Positions 43,991 through 53,551 are shown, counted from the first letter of the stretch. The stretch is 64,000 nt of DNA from UBA2970 sp965221075 (GCA_965221075.1 OZ244865.1:3038001-3102000); one strand, 5' to 3'. Program-made: numbers and translations. Notes: a model not told the origin generated them from the sequence alone.

Positions 43991-44467
43991 ATGGCGGAGA
44001 AGCCCGATCCGGTTCCCGAGCAGTACGGCTCGATCACCCCCTACCTGATCGTGGACGGCGCCGACGAGGCGATCGGCTTCTACCGCAGGGCCTTCGGCGC
44101 CCAGGAGCTGACGCGCCTGCCCATGGACGGGGGCGTCGGCCATGCCGAGATCCGCATCGGCGGCTCGATCGTCATGCTCGCCGACGGGTGCCCGGAGATG
44201 GAATTCCGCTCCCCCTCCAGCTACGGGGGCACCCCGGTCTCGATCTGCCTCTACGTGGAGGACGCCGACCGGACCTACCAGCGGGCCCTCGCCGAGGGAG
44301 CCGTCGTCCTGCAGGAGATCGCCGACAAGTTCTACGGCGACCGCTCGGGAACGGTGCGCGATCCCTTCGGCCACATCTGGACCATCTCCTCCCGGATCGA
44401 GGAGCTGTCCACGGAGGAGATGGCGCGGCGCGGCGCCGAGTACGCGGCCCGTTCAGGCGCGGGCTGA
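43991..44467 (+). CDS. VOC-family (glyoxalase/PhnB-like) protein
   Basis: This 158-residue protein has two beta-alpha-beta-beta-beta modules of the vicinal-oxygen-chelate fold. ITPYLIVDGADEAIGFYRRAFGAQE and the C-terminal GDRSGTVRDPFGHIWTIS match the PhnB/YecM-like glyoxalases. Metal-ligand positions are only partly recognised, so an enzymatic role (for example demethylmenaquinone methyltransferase-related or antibiotic-binding) cannot be chosen. It follows lpxD by 50 bases; its 3' end overlaps the convergent Aas-like gene by 15 bases. Confidence 0.85.
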   Translation: MAEKPDPVPEQYGSITPYLIVDGADEAIGFYRRAFGAQELTRLPMDGGVGHAEIRIGGSIVMLADGCPEMEFRSPSSYGGTPVSICLYVEDADRTYQRALAEGAVVLQEIADKFYGDRSGTVRDPFGHIWTISSRIEELSTEEMARRGAEYAARSGAG

Positions 44468-46654
44468 TCCGCCCTTCCCCTCCCCTTCCTGCGCCCTCCG
44501 GGCCAGCTCCTGCTCCAGGAGGCGGTGGGCCACCTTGCCGGTGCCCAGCTTCGGGATCTCGTCCACGAACTCCAGGGAGCGCGGGAGGGCCAGGTTCGGC
44601 TGGCCCGCCTCCCGGAGGGCCGCGTGAACGTCCTCCAGGGAGAGGGCCCGGCTGTCGGTCACCGCCACCAGCCGCTCGCCCCGGACCGGATCGGGGCGGG
44701 CCACCACCGCCACCTCGGCGTCCCTGGCGCCCGGGCGGCCGAACCGGCCGGCCAGCGCCTCCTCCACCGCTCCCAGGCTGATCATCTCCCCCGAGACCTT
44801 GGCGAAGCGCTTCAGCCGCCCCAGCAGGCGGACGTAGCCGCCGGAGTCCACCTCGGCCACGTCCCCGGTGTCGTACCAGCCCCCCAGGGCCTGGAAGGCC
44901 CGGTCGGCCTCGGGGTTGAGGTAGCGCCCCATAACGTTGGGGCCCCGGACCAGGAGCCGCCCGCCCCGGGCGATCCCCTCCACCGGCTCGATGCGCGCCT
45001 CGATGGCCGGCAGCAGGCGGCCGGCCGTGCCCGGGCGCGGCTCCACCCGGGTGTTGACGCTGATGCAGGGGCTGCACTCGGTCACCCCGTAGCCCTCCAG
45101 GATGCGGACCCCGAACCTGCGGGCCCAGAGGCCGAAGGTGGACTCCTGGACCTTCTCGGCGCCGGCGAACAGGAACCGCAGGGTGGCGAAGTCGTAGGGA
45201 TGCGCCTTGCGGGCGTACCCGTTGAGGAAGGTGTTGGTGCCCAGCAGGATGGTGCTGCGCCGGTCGTAGACTGCGGCGGGAACCATCCGGTAGTGCAGCG
45301 GGGAGGGATAGAGGAAGACGGGGATGCCCCGCACCAGGGGCAGCAGCGTGCCCACCGTCAGGCCGAAGCTGTGGAACAGGGGCAGGGCGTTGAACAGGCG
45401 GTCGTGGTCCTCGATGTCGATGGCGGAGAGCATCTGGCCGATGTTGGCCATCAGGTTGTCGTGGGTGAGCTCCACCCCCTTGGGCGTCCCCTCCGAGCCG
45501 CTGGTGAACAGGATCGCCGCGGCGCTCCGGGGATCGGGCCGGACCTTCCGGAAGGGAGGGACGATCATCTGCCCCAGCAGGGTCCCGATCCGCGCCAGCG
45601 GGCCGACCGTGCCGCGGACGTCCTCCAGGTACACCATCCGGACGGAGCCGGCCTCCAGGGGCCCCGGATCGATCCCGGCCCTGCCGAGGAAGCGGCGGGA
45701 GGTGATCACCTCCCGGATCCCGGCCAGCCGGCAGCAGGAGAGCATGAGCGCGGGGCCGGTGGAGAAGTTGAGCAGGGCCGGAACCCGGCCATGGGCCCAG
45801 AGGCTGCCCAGCACCACCGGGGCGGCGTTGACGTTGGGCAGGAGCACCCCCACCCGGTCCCCTTCCCGGCCCGAGAGGAACCGCGGCCACCGCCTGGCCA
45901 GGATCGCCATGCCCGCCAGCAGCCTGCGGTAGGAGAGCCCCTGGCCGGCCGTCTCCGTGTCCTCCAGGACCTTCACGCCGGGATGGAGCCGCCGGTTGCG
46001 GCAGAGGGCCTCCAGCACGGTCCGGGCGCCCTGGGACCGCCTGGCCCGGTACTGCTGCTCGATCATCCGGGCGCGCAGCCAGGCGGTGAGCTCCTCCCGC
46101 CCCCGGGATCCCTCGCGGCCTCCGGCGGGGGGGGAGAGCGGCTCGCCGAAGTGGACGCTCAGGCGGGGCAGCAGCCGCTTGCGCCCCCGGTGGCGGGCCC
46201 AGACGCTCCGGTCGGCTCCGTGCAGGTGGCAGGGGATCACCCGGGCCCCGGTGCGCAGCAGCAGGAAGCCGATCCCCTCGTAGAGCTTCATCAGGGAGCC
46301 GGTGTCCGAGATGCGGCCCTCGGCGAAGATCACCAGCCGCCCGCCCGACTTCAGGTACTGGGCCATCTCCTTGAGCGAGTAGGGCGAGGCGGCGTCCACC
46401 GGGAAGGTGCGCCCGCTCCTCATCACCAGGCGGTGGGCCCAGTTGCGGTCGGCCGCCACGCTGGAGGTCACGAAGCGCCAGTCCTCCTCCAGGCACGCCC
46501 CCACCATCAGGAAGTCGAGCCAGGAGACGTGGTTGGGGACCAGCAGCACCGGCCCCGGGACGCGGGCGTGCTCCTCCCCGTGGCAGCGGAAGCGGTGGAG
46601 GAGGACCAGGAGGAGGCGCAGGAAGCGGCGCAGCAGCCGGTCGAAGGGCGTCAT
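44453..46654 (-). CDS. Aas-like bifunctional acyltransferase and acyl-ACP synthetase
   Basis: This 733-residue protein combines an N-terminal PlsC-type acyltransferase (about 1-200) with an AMP-binding acyl-ACP/CoA synthetase (about 230-733). The acyltransferase has the NHVSWLD motif and FAEGRISDTG. The synthetase has LFTSGSEGTPKGVELTH, EGYGVTECSP and the later YDTGDVAE and KLGTGKVAHR. In E. coli, Aas reacylates 2-acyl-lysophospholipids at the inner membrane. No MFS part is fused here. Its ATG overlaps the stop of the TolC-type gene by four bases, so it is the last gene of a coupled operon. Confidence 0.85.
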   Translation of the reverse strand: MTPFDRLLRRFLRLLLVLLHRFRCHGEEHARVPGPVLLVPNHVSWLDFLMVGACLEEDWRFVTSSVAADRNWAHRLVMRSGRTFPVDAASPYSLKEMAQYLKSGGRLVIFAEGRISDTGSLMKLYEGIGFLLLRTGARVIPCHLHGADRSVWARHRGRKRLLPRLSVHFGEPLSPPAGGREGSRGREELTAWLRARMIEQQYRARRSQGARTVLEALCRNRRLHPGVKVLEDTETAGQGLSYRRLLAGMAILARRWPRFLSGREGDRVGVLLPNVNAAPVVLGSLWAHGRVPALLNFSTGPALMLSCCRLAGIREVITSRRFLGRAGIDPGPLEAGSVRMVYLEDVRGTVGPLARIGTLLGQMIVPPFRKVRPDPRSAAAILFTSGSEGTPKGVELTHDNLMANIGQMLSAIDIEDHDRLFNALPLFHSFGLTVGTLLPLVRGIPVFLYPSPLHYRMVPAAVYDRRSTILLGTNTFLNGYARKAHPYDFATLRFLFAGAEKVQESTFGLWARRFGVRILEGYGVTECSPCISVNTRVEPRPGTAGRLLPAIEARIEPVEGIARGGRLLVRGPNVMGRYLNPEADRAFQALGGWYDTGDVAEVDSGGYVRLLGRLKRFAKVSGEMISLGAVEEALAGRFGRPGARDAEVAVVARPDPVRGERLVAVTDSRALSLEDVHAALREAGQPNLALPRSLEFVDEIPKLGTGKVAHRLLEQELARRAQEGEGKGGSARA

Positions 46655-48150
46655 TCCCCGATCTCCAGCTCGATCCCCCGCTCCCGGAGGGTGGCCCCCT
46701 CGGCCAGCGAGAGCTCCGAGAGGGCGCGGTTGTACTCCACCAGGGACTGGATCTCCCCGGTCCGGGCCTGGGTCAGGTCCCGCTGCAGCTGCAGCACCAC
46801 GAAGCTGGTGCTGGTCCCGTTCTCCAGCTTGATCTCCTCGGCCTCCAGGGCCGCCTCGGCGAACTCCCGCTCCTGGCGGACGGCATCCACCCGCTGGCGG
46901 TTGATCCGGGCCAGGGTCACTGCGTTCTCCACGGCCACCATGATGTCCTGCTCGTACTGCTTGAGCAGCAGCAGGGACTGCTTCTGGAGGCGCCGCGACT
47001 TCTCCAGCTCCAGCCGGGCGGCCCGGTTGCCGATGGGGATCGAGAAGGCGCCGCCCACGAACCACTGGGGGAACTCCTGGCGCCGGATCTGCCCCAGGGT
47101 GCGTGAGGTCCCCAGGGCGACCCCCTCGCCCAGGTAGCCGAAGCTGCTGGTGACGTCCAGCTGGGGGAGGACCTGGTTGCGGTTGTAGCGCACCAGGATC
47201 CCCTCCCGCTCCAGGTCGAGCCGCCGCTGCTGCAGATCCGGCCTCAGCTCCATGGCCCGCCCCCAGCTGCTCTGGCGGCTGAAGGCGGCCGGCTCGGCCA
47301 GCAGCTCGCCGGTGGGCACGATCCGGCTGGCGCTCCACTCCAGGTACTCCCCGCTGAGCAGGTTCTTGAGCTGGCTCTGCTGCAGGGTCTCGGTGCGCTC
47401 CGAGAGCAGCAGGTCGGCGCGCGCCCGGGCCAGCTGGGCCTCGGCCTGCTTCTCGTCCAGCGGGGCCATGGCCCCGATCTCCACCCGCTTGCGGTTGTCC
47501 TCCAGCAGCTGGGCCGCCAGCTCCACCGCCTTCTCCTGCACCCTGACGCTCTGCTCGGCGGCCATCAGATCGAGATAGGCCCTCTCCACCTGGCTGACCA
47601 CGTTCATGATCCGCCAGACCAGCCCCAGCTCCGAGCGCTCCAGATCGACCCGGGCGATCCGGACGCCGAGCCGGACCGGATCGATCATGAAGCCCCGCAT
47701 CAGCGGCTGCCTCATGTTCACCGAGGCGCTGGCCCGGGCGAAGCGGCTGCCCAGGCCGGCGAACCCCGTGTCCTCGAAGCTTCCGGTGGAGAGGCTCCCC
47801 GAGATCCCGTAGCTCAGGCCCGAGGGCAGCAGGCCGTCGATGCCCGCCTGCCAGGCGTCCACCCGGGTGGTGGTCTGGTTGAAGGGCCGGCCGAACTGGT
47901 CCACCGCGCCGGGCTGGCTGCTGAAGTTGCGGGTGTAGCCGAGGGACAGGGACGGATCCCAGCCGGCCCGGGCCAGGCTCAGGTCGGCCCCGGCGATCAG
48001 GGGGGCGATCCGCTCCGCCCGGACCGAGAGGTTGCTCTGCAGCGCCTCGAGCACGCAGTCGTCGAGGGAGAGGCGGCGCTCGGGCGCGCCCTCCTCCCCC
48101 TGGGCCAGGGGCAGGAAGGGCAGGAGGGGCAGGAGGAAGCGGGCTCTCAT
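46651..48150 (-). CDS. TolC-family outer membrane efflux protein
   Basis: This 499-residue protein starts with a short signal peptide ending LAQG. The mature part has the two outer-membrane-efflux repeats: LSLDDCVLEALQSNLSVRAE near the start, and LRPDLQQRRLDLEREGILVRYNRNQVLPQLDV near residue 310; the long helical segments (EKAVELAAQLLEDNRKRVEIGAM and LLLLKQYEQDIMVAVENAV) are typical of TolC alpha-barrels. It would form the outer-membrane channel of a tripartite pump or type I exporter. No inner-membrane pump or adaptor is adjacent. It is coupled to the spermidine-synthase-like gene and to the Aas-like gene by ATGA overlaps. Confidence 0.88.
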   Translation of the reverse strand: MRARFLLPLLPFLPLAQGEEGAPERRLSLDDCVLEALQSNLSVRAERIAPLIAGADLSLARAGWDPSLSLGYTRNFSSQPGAVDQFGRPFNQTTTRVDAWQAGIDGLLPSGLSYGISGSLSTGSFEDTGFAGLGSRFARASASVNMRQPLMRGFMIDPVRLGVRIARVDLERSELGLVWRIMNVVSQVERAYLDLMAAEQSVRVQEKAVELAAQLLEDNRKRVEIGAMAPLDEKQAEAQLARARADLLLSERTETLQQSQLKNLLSGEYLEWSASRIVPTGELLAEPAAFSRQSSWGRAMELRPDLQQRRLDLEREGILVRYNRNQVLPQLDVTSSFGYLGEGVALGTSRTLGQIRRQEFPQWFVGGAFSIPIGNRAARLELEKSRRLQKQSLLLLKQYEQDIMVAVENAVTLARINRQRVDAVRQEREFAEAALEAEEIKLENGTSTSFVVLQLQRDLTQARTGEIQSLVEYNRALSELSLAEGATLRERGIELEIGE

Positions 48151-49700
48151 CGTTCTCTCATGCTGCGAGCCATGCCCCGGCGCAGATCCTCCCGCACCAT
48201 GGCGTCGTGGAACTCGACCGGGTTGTAGTCGTCGGTGAGCGCCGACCCCCGGCGGGGGTCGGGCTCGATCCGGTTGCGGCAGGCGAACGCCACCCTGTTC
48301 CTGATCGCGGGATGGACATGCCCGAAGGAGGGGAAGGAGGGCAGCGGCAGCGACTCCCGCGGGGAGGCGACGAAGAACAGGTTTCCGGTCCCGCTGTCGT
48401 GGATCCGCAGCGAGGGGAACACCGAGAGCAGGGTCCGGGCCAGGGACTGGGGAAAGAAGTCCCGGGAGGGCTCGAAGTAGCCGAAGCAGTTGATCACCAG
48501 CACCCCGCCGGGAGCCAGGCGCTCCCGCGCCGCCAGGAAGCACTCCCGGGTCATCAGGTGGACCGGCACCGAGTCCCCGACGAAGGCGTCGAGGAGGATC
48601 GCGTCCCACTTCCCGGAGGCGGCCTGCAGGAAGCGCCGCCCGTCGCCGAGATGGATTTCGACGCCCCCGGCGTCGAAGCCGAAGTGCTCCCGGGCGATCT
48701 CCTCCACCTCGGGATTGATCTCCACCACGTCCACCCGGGCCCCCTCCCTGGCGAACTGGCCCGGGACCACGCCGGTGCCCAGGCCCACCACCAGCACGCT
48801 CCCGGGGGGCCCGCCGTAGGCCACCGCCAGGTCGTGGAGCAGGTAGGTGAACTGGGCCCGGCTCTGGCCGGTCGAGGGATCGTGGATGTTCTGGGCCAGC
48901 CAGTCGTTGAGCAGGTAGCGCACGTCCCCCCGGGCGCTGTCCATCACCTGCAGCAGGCCGAAGGGCGAGTTGCGCCGGTGGACCTCCACCAGGCTCCCCG
49001 TTCCGGCCCCCCGCTGCCACAGCCATCCCCCGATCCCCAGGGCCAGCGCCCCCAGCGCCGCCAGGGCGAAGCGCAGCGCGTGGGACCGACCCCAGGCCAG
49101 GGCGTAGGCCAGGGAGAGCAGCAGCAGGACCGAGGCCGTTCCCAGCAGGGTGATCGAGTTGGGGAGCAGCGGGATGAGCACGTAGCCGATGAGCACGACG
49201 CCCAGCACGCTGCCCAGGGTGCTGATGGCGAAGAGCCGCCCCGACTGCCGCCCCGCCTCCTCGGCCGATCTGGTCAGCGCCCGGATCACGAAGGGGCCGG
49301 TGACCGCCATCAGGGTGAGCGGGACCAGGAACAGGAACAGCGAGGCCAGGACCGATCCGATCGCCAGGGGGAGCGGGAGGAACAGCTCGGCCACCGGACG
49401 CAGCATGGGGACCGCCAGGCACAGCCAGGCGCCGGCCCCCAGCAGGCACCGGTAGAGGAGGATCGGATCGGGGCGGCCCCGGGCCAGGCTCCCCCCCAGC
49501 CAGTACCCCCCCGAGAGGGCCAGCAGGGCGACCGCGATCTGCGCGGTCCACACGAAGTGCGAGGTCCCGAACCAGGGGGAGAGCATCTTCGCCCCCAGGA
49601 TCTCGACCACCAGGATCACCGCCCCGGTGGAGGCCGCGGTCAGGCACAGGTAGCGCTCCAGCGGCCTGCTCCGCCGGCCGGTCCCGGATCCTCTCTTCAT
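48147..49700 (-). CDS. Membrane-anchored spermidine-synthase-like protein
   Basis: This 517-residue protein has an N-terminal membrane domain of about seven hydrophobic segments (residues about 15-220) fused to a spermidine-synthase-type Rossmann domain (about 235-470). SAM-dependent features are VVGLGTGVVPGQF, VDVVEINPEVEEIA and the aspartate in LLDAFVGDSVP. In such fusions the true substrate is often unknown; a polyamine role is plausible because a polyamine operon lies about 12 kb away, but it is not shown. Start ATG 49700. The TolC-type gene overlaps the stop (ATGA). Confidence 0.8.
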   Translation of the reverse strand: MKRGSGTGRRSRPLERYLCLTAASTGAVILVVEILGAKMLSPWFGTSHFVWTAQIAVALLALSGGYWLGGSLARGRPDPILLYRCLLGAGAWLCLAVPMLRPVAELFLPLPLAIGSVLASLFLFLVPLTLMAVTGPFVIRALTRSAEEAGRQSGRLFAISTLGSVLGVVLIGYVLIPLLPNSITLLGTASVLLLLSLAYALAWGRSHALRFALAALGALALGIGGWLWQRGAGTGSLVEVHRRNSPFGLLQVMDSARGDVRYLLNDWLAQNIHDPSTGQSRAQFTYLLHDLAVAYGGPPGSVLVVGLGTGVVPGQFAREGARVDVVEINPEVEEIAREHFGFDAGGVEIHLGDGRRFLQAASGKWDAILLDAFVGDSVPVHLMTRECFLAARERLAPGGVLVINCFGYFEPSRDFFPQSLARTLLSVFPSLRIHDSGTGNLFFVASPRESLPLPSFPSFGHVHPAIRNRVAFACRNRIEPDPRRGSALTDDYNPVEFHDAMVREDLRRGMARSMRER

Positions 49701-49736
49701 GCGCGGGCGCCCGCCGGCCGCGGTCGGCGGGCGGAG

Positions 49737-51014
49737 TCAGACGATGGCGCCATCGGGGAGCACGCCCCCGCGGGGGACGATGACGATGCCGTCCCGGACG
49801 TAGAAGCCCTCCCCGTCCAGGTCGGGAGGCTTGCCCTCGGGCGAGACGCGGCAGCCGCGGCCGATCCTCGCGTTCTTGTCGATGATGGCCTCGGAGATGA
49901 CGGTCCCCTCCCCGATCCCCAGGGGGGGCAGATCTCCGGAGGCCTCCCCGTCCTGGTAGTGGTCGCTGCCCATCATCACCACCCGGTCCAGGCGGCAGCC
50001 GCGGCGGACCATGCTGCGCACCCCCAGCTGGGAGCGGGAGATCTCGGCCCCGTCGATGGTGCAGCCGTCGGCCACCAGGGAGGAGCGGATGGTGGCGTCC
50101 AGGATCTTGGAGGCGGGCAGGAAGCGGGGATGGGTGAAGATGGGGCTGCTGCCCTCGATCAGGCTGAAGCGGGGCCGGGGTCCGGCCAGTTCGAGGTTGG
50201 CGTCGAAGAAGGCCCGCATGGTCCCCACGTCCTCCCAGTAGCCCTGGAACACGTAGGAGAACACCTTCCGCTCCCCGATGGACTGGGGGATGATGTGCCT
50301 GCCGAAGTCGGTCGCCTCCTTCTCGAGCAGGCGGGGCAGGAGATCGCGCTCGAAGACGTAGATGCCCATGGAGGCCAGCCAGCGGGGCTCGCCGTCCCCG
50401 ATGCCCAGGGGGGCGTGCCACTCCCGCCCCAGGCGCAGGCTGTCCTGCACCCCGGGATCGGCGGGCTTCTCCTCGAAGCGGCGGATGCGGCAGCCGCCGT
50501 CCATCTTCATGATGCCCAGCTGCGGGACCGAGGAGCGGGCCACCGGGGTGGTGGCCACGGTGATCTCGGCGCCGCATTCGACATGGTGGGCCAGCAGCTT
50601 CCTGCAGTCCATGCGGTAGAGCTGGTCCCCGCTGAGGATCACCAGGTGGCGGAAGGAGTGGTCGAGCAGGTGGGAGAGGTTCTTGCGGACCGCATCGGCG
50701 GTGCCCTCGTACCATTCGGTGTTGGTGGGCGTCTGCTCGGCCGCTAGGATCTCCACGAAGCCGCCCGAGAAGTGGTCGAAGTTGTAGGACTGCGAGATGT
50801 GCCGGTGCAGCGAGGCGGAATTGAACTGGGTGAGGACGTACACCCGGCGCAGCCCCGAGTTGATGCAGTTGGAGATGGGAACATCCACCAGCCGGTACTT
50901 GCCCCCCAGGGGCACGGCCGGCTTGGACCTCTCCTTGGTCAGGGGGAAGAGCCGGGAGCCGGCCCCGCCTCCCAGGATGACGCAGAGGACGTCTTCGGGC
51001 GCGGCACCCTTCAC
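49737..51014 (-). CDS. glgC: Glucose-1-phosphate adenylyltransferase
   Basis: This 425-residue enzyme makes ADP-glucose from glucose-1-phosphate and ATP for glycogen synthesis. The N-terminal nucleotidyltransferase domain has GGGAGSRLFPLTKERSKPAVPLGGKYRLVDVPISNC, AVRKNLSHLLD and FEEKP; the C-terminal left-handed beta-helix with SLVADGCTIDGAEI and the tail EGFYVRDGIVIVPRGGVLPDGAIV is typical of GlgC. The start is GTG 51014 after a strong purine-rich stretch (GGAGGGGGGAAGG). The gene is on the minus strand, 36 bases from the next gene downstream, and divergent from the CoaB-like gene. Confidence 0.95.
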   Translation of the reverse strand: MKGAAPEDVLCVILGGGAGSRLFPLTKERSKPAVPLGGKYRLVDVPISNCINSGLRRVYVLTQFNSASLHRHISQSYNFDHFSGGFVEILAAEQTPTNTEWYEGTADAVRKNLSHLLDHSFRHLVILSGDQLYRMDCRKLLAHHVECGAEITVATTPVARSSVPQLGIMKMDGGCRIRRFEEKPADPGVQDSLRLGREWHAPLGIGDGEPRWLASMGIYVFERDLLPRLLEKEATDFGRHIIPQSIGERKVFSYVFQGYWEDVGTMRAFFDANLELAGPRPRFSLIEGSSPIFTHPRFLPASKILDATIRSSLVADGCTIDGAEISRSQLGVRSMVRRGCRLDRVVMMGSDHYQDGEASGDLPPLGIGEGTVISEAIIDKNARIGRGCRVSPEGKPPDLDGEGFYVRDGIVIVPRGGVLPDGAIV

Positions 51015-51136
51015 CCCTTCCCCCCTCCCGTTTCCTGGTCCATCCTCGCTGCCCGAGTCTGTCAGGGGGGCGAGGCCGCCTTCAATCCCAATGTGGCGGC
51101 GGGCGGGCGCCCCCGCCCCGTGCGGCCCCGGCGGGC

Positions 51137-51814
51137 ATGGCTGAGCCCCTTCCGGCTCCCGGCTCCCGCCCGGGAAGGCTCCGGGCGGTGGTCACCTCGG
51201 GCCCCACCTGCGAGCCCCTGGACCAGGTCCGCTGCCTCACCAACCGCTCCACAGGACGGACGGGCACCCTCCTGGCCAACCACCTGGCCGGGCTGGGGGC
51301 GGAGGTCGTCCACCTCTACTCCGCCAGCTCCTCCTGGAGCGGGCCTCGGCTCTCCCGCCGCTGCCTTCCCTTCGGCACCGCGGACGATCTCCTGGGGCTC
51401 TTCCAGTCCCTGGATCCGGAGGAGGTCCGGGCGGTGTTCCACGCCGCGGCGGTGGGCGACTTCCGCTTCGTCCGCATCGGGGACCGGCCCTCCGGCCAGG
51501 GCAAGATCGCCTCGCGCCAGGGGATCCTGCGGGCCGAGCTGGCGCCCACGGCCAAGATCCTCCCGCAGCTGCGCGGGCTCTTCCCCCGGGCCTGGCTGGT
51601 GGGCTGGAAGTACGAGGTGGAGGGGGACCGGCGCAGCGCGGTGGAGCGGGCGCGGCGCCAGCTGGAGGAATGCGCCACCGATCTGTCGGTGGCCAACGGT
51701 CCGGCCTACGGGGAGGGGTGCGCCCTGGTGGGGCCCGGCGGGGAGGAGATCCACCTGCCGGAGGGCCGGGATCTGCGAATGGCGCTCGCCTCCCGGCTTC
51801 TGGACCCCGGCTGA
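51137..51814 (+). CDS. Stand-alone CoaB-like phosphopantothenoylcysteine synthetase domain protein
   Basis: This 225-residue protein contains only the CoaB half of the usual CoaBC fusion (phosphopantothenate-cysteine ligase). Recognisable parts are TSGPTCEPLDQVRCLTNRSTGRTG, which corresponds to the TAGGTxEPID and NxSSG stretch, AAAVGDFRF in place of AAVADF, and LVGWKYE with LSVANG later. The CoaC (flavoprotein decarboxylase) part is absent and no coaC gene was seen nearby. It may complete CoA synthesis together with an unlinked CoaC, or be a related enzyme. panD, another CoA-precursor gene, lies about 8 kb upstream. Confidence 0.75.
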   Translation: MAEPLPAPGSRPGRLRAVVTSGPTCEPLDQVRCLTNRSTGRTGTLLANHLAGLGAEVVHLYSASSSWSGPRLSRRCLPFGTADDLLGLFQSLDPEEVRAVFHAAAVGDFRFVRIGDRPSGQGKIASRQGILRAELAPTAKILPQLRGLFPRAWLVGWKYEVEGDRRSAVERARRQLEECATDLSVANGPAYGEGCALVGPGGEEIHLPEGRDLRMALASRLLDPG

Positions 51815-51816
51815 GC

Positions 51817-53544
51817 CTACATGGCCTCCCCGGTCCGGATCCCCAGCAGCTCCAGCCCCTTGCCCAGGACCGCGCCGGCCCGCTCGGCGAGCAGGAGCCT
51901 GGAGTCCCGGATCTCCTCGCCGGGCGCCTTGAGGATGGGGCAGCTCTCGTAGAAGCGGGCCAGCAGGCCGGCCAGCCGGTAGAGGTAGAGGCAGAGGTAG
52001 TTGGGACGGCACTCCTCGGCCACCGCCCGCAGCGCCAGGGGGAAGTCCGCCAGGTGCCGGGCCAGGTCCCGCTCCTCGGGAGCCCCGAGCCGGAGCCGGG
52101 CCCGGCCGAGGACGCCGGCGAGATCCCCGGAGAAGCGCCGGAAGACGCCGCGGGTGCGGGTGTAGGCGTACTGCAGGTAGGGAGCGGTGTTGCCCTTGAG
52201 GGAGAGCATCGCGTCCCAGTCGAAGGCGTAGTCGGACTGGCGGTTGGGCAGGAGGTCGGCGTACTTGACCGCTCCGATGCCCACCATGTCGGCCACCTCC
52301 CGCTTCCGCTCCTCGTCCAGCGAAGGGTTGCGCTCCTCCACGATGCGCCGGGCCCGCTCCACCGCCTCGTCGAGCAGGTCGGCCAGCTTCACCACCTCGC
52401 CGCTGCGCGACCGGAAGGGCCGCCCGTCCTTGCCGGTGATGGAGCCGAACCACACGTGGGAGAGGCGGGTGGGGCACTTGGGGCGCCACCGGCGCCAGAT
52501 CTCGAAGAGCTGGCGGAAGTGGAGCTGCTGGCGCCCGTCGGTCACGTAGAGGATCCGGTCCGGCTTCCACCGCCCGACCCGGTAGTCGACGGTGGCCAGA
52601 TCGGTGGTCATGTAGTTGGCTCCCCCGTCGCTCTTGAGGATCATCGCCGGGCTGTCCGACAGGGAGGGATGGCCGTCGAAGAACGCCATCAGGGCCCCCT
52701 CGCTCTCCCGGGCCAGCCCCCGCTCCTTGAGCTCCTGCGCCAGCCCCGGGAGCCGATCGTTGTAGAAGCTCTCCCCCAGGGCGTGGTCGAACTCCACCCC
52801 CAGGCGCCGGTACAGGGCGTCGAAGCCGTGGCGCGAATGGCGGATCATCTCCTGCCAGATCCCCCGGTTGGCCTCGTCCCCGGCCTGCAGGGCCACCAGC
52901 TCGGCGCGGGAGCGCTCCAGCACCTCGGGATCCCGCTCCGACTCCCGGTTGACCTTCCGGTAGAGCCGCTCCATCTCCCCCAGCGCGTCCCGCTCCAGCT
53001 CCCGGCGGTCCAGATCCTCCTTCCAGCCGACCAGCAGCTTCCCGAACTGGGTCCCCCAGTCGCCGATGTGGTTGTCGGTGATCACCTCGTGGCCCAGGAA
53101 GCGGAGGATGCGGGAGATGGCGTCGCCCAGGTTGGTGGAGCGGATGTGACCCACGTGCATCGACTTGGCCACGTTGGGCGAGCTGAAGTCCACCACCACC
53201 CTCTCGGGGCGCTCCGCCCGGCCCGCCAGCTGCTCGGGGGCGCCCTCCTCCTGGAGGAATCTCTCCAGGGCCTCGTTCCTCAGGCGCAGGTTCAGGAAGC
53301 CGGGTCCGGCCGCCTCCACCGAGCCGCAGGGAGAGCCCGGGCCCGGCAGGCGTCCGGCCACCTCGCCGGCGATCCGGCGCGCATCGAGCCCCTCCCGCTT
53401 GGCCCAGGCCAGGATCCCGTTGCACTGGTAGTCCCCGAACCGGGGCTGGGGGCAGGGGCGGATCGACAGGTCGGCTCCCCGGGCCCCGGGGCAGACGGCG
53501 CCGAAGGCCTCCTGCAGCTCCTCCTCGATCCGGCGGCAGAGCAT
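51817..53544 (-). CDS. argS: Arginyl-tRNA synthetase
   Basis: This 575-residue class I aminoacyl-tRNA synthetase attaches arginine to tRNA-Arg. The HIGH-type sequence is HVGHIRSTNLGDAIS, following the family block VVDFSSPNVAKSMHVGH. The NHIGDWGTQFGKLL segment, the N-terminal Add-1 domain and a C-terminal anticodon-binding (DALR) domain are all evident; as in other ArgS the KMSKS loop is weak (RSRSGEVVKL). Length is normal. Start ATG 53544. Its 3' end lies 2 bases from the convergent CoaB-like gene. The upstream neighbour is the PTS IIA gene. Confidence 0.95.
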   Translation of the reverse strand: MLCRRIEEELQEAFGAVCPGARGADLSIRPCPQPRFGDYQCNGILAWAKREGLDARRIAGEVAGRLPGPGSPCGSVEAAGPGFLNLRLRNEALERFLQEEGAPEQLAGRAERPERVVVDFSSPNVAKSMHVGHIRSTNLGDAISRILRFLGHEVITDNHIGDWGTQFGKLLVGWKEDLDRRELERDALGEMERLYRKVNRESERDPEVLERSRAELVALQAGDEANRGIWQEMIRHSRHGFDALYRRLGVEFDHALGESFYNDRLPGLAQELKERGLARESEGALMAFFDGHPSLSDSPAMILKSDGGANYMTTDLATVDYRVGRWKPDRILYVTDGRQQLHFRQLFEIWRRWRPKCPTRLSHVWFGSITGKDGRPFRSRSGEVVKLADLLDEAVERARRIVEERNPSLDEERKREVADMVGIGAVKYADLLPNRQSDYAFDWDAMLSLKGNTAPYLQYAYTRTRGVFRRFSGDLAGVLGRARLRLGAPEERDLARHLADFPLALRAVAEECRPNYLCLYLYRLAGLLARFYESCPILKAPGEEIRDSRLLLAERAGAVLGKGLELLGIRTGEAM

Positions 53545-53551
53545 GGGCCCC

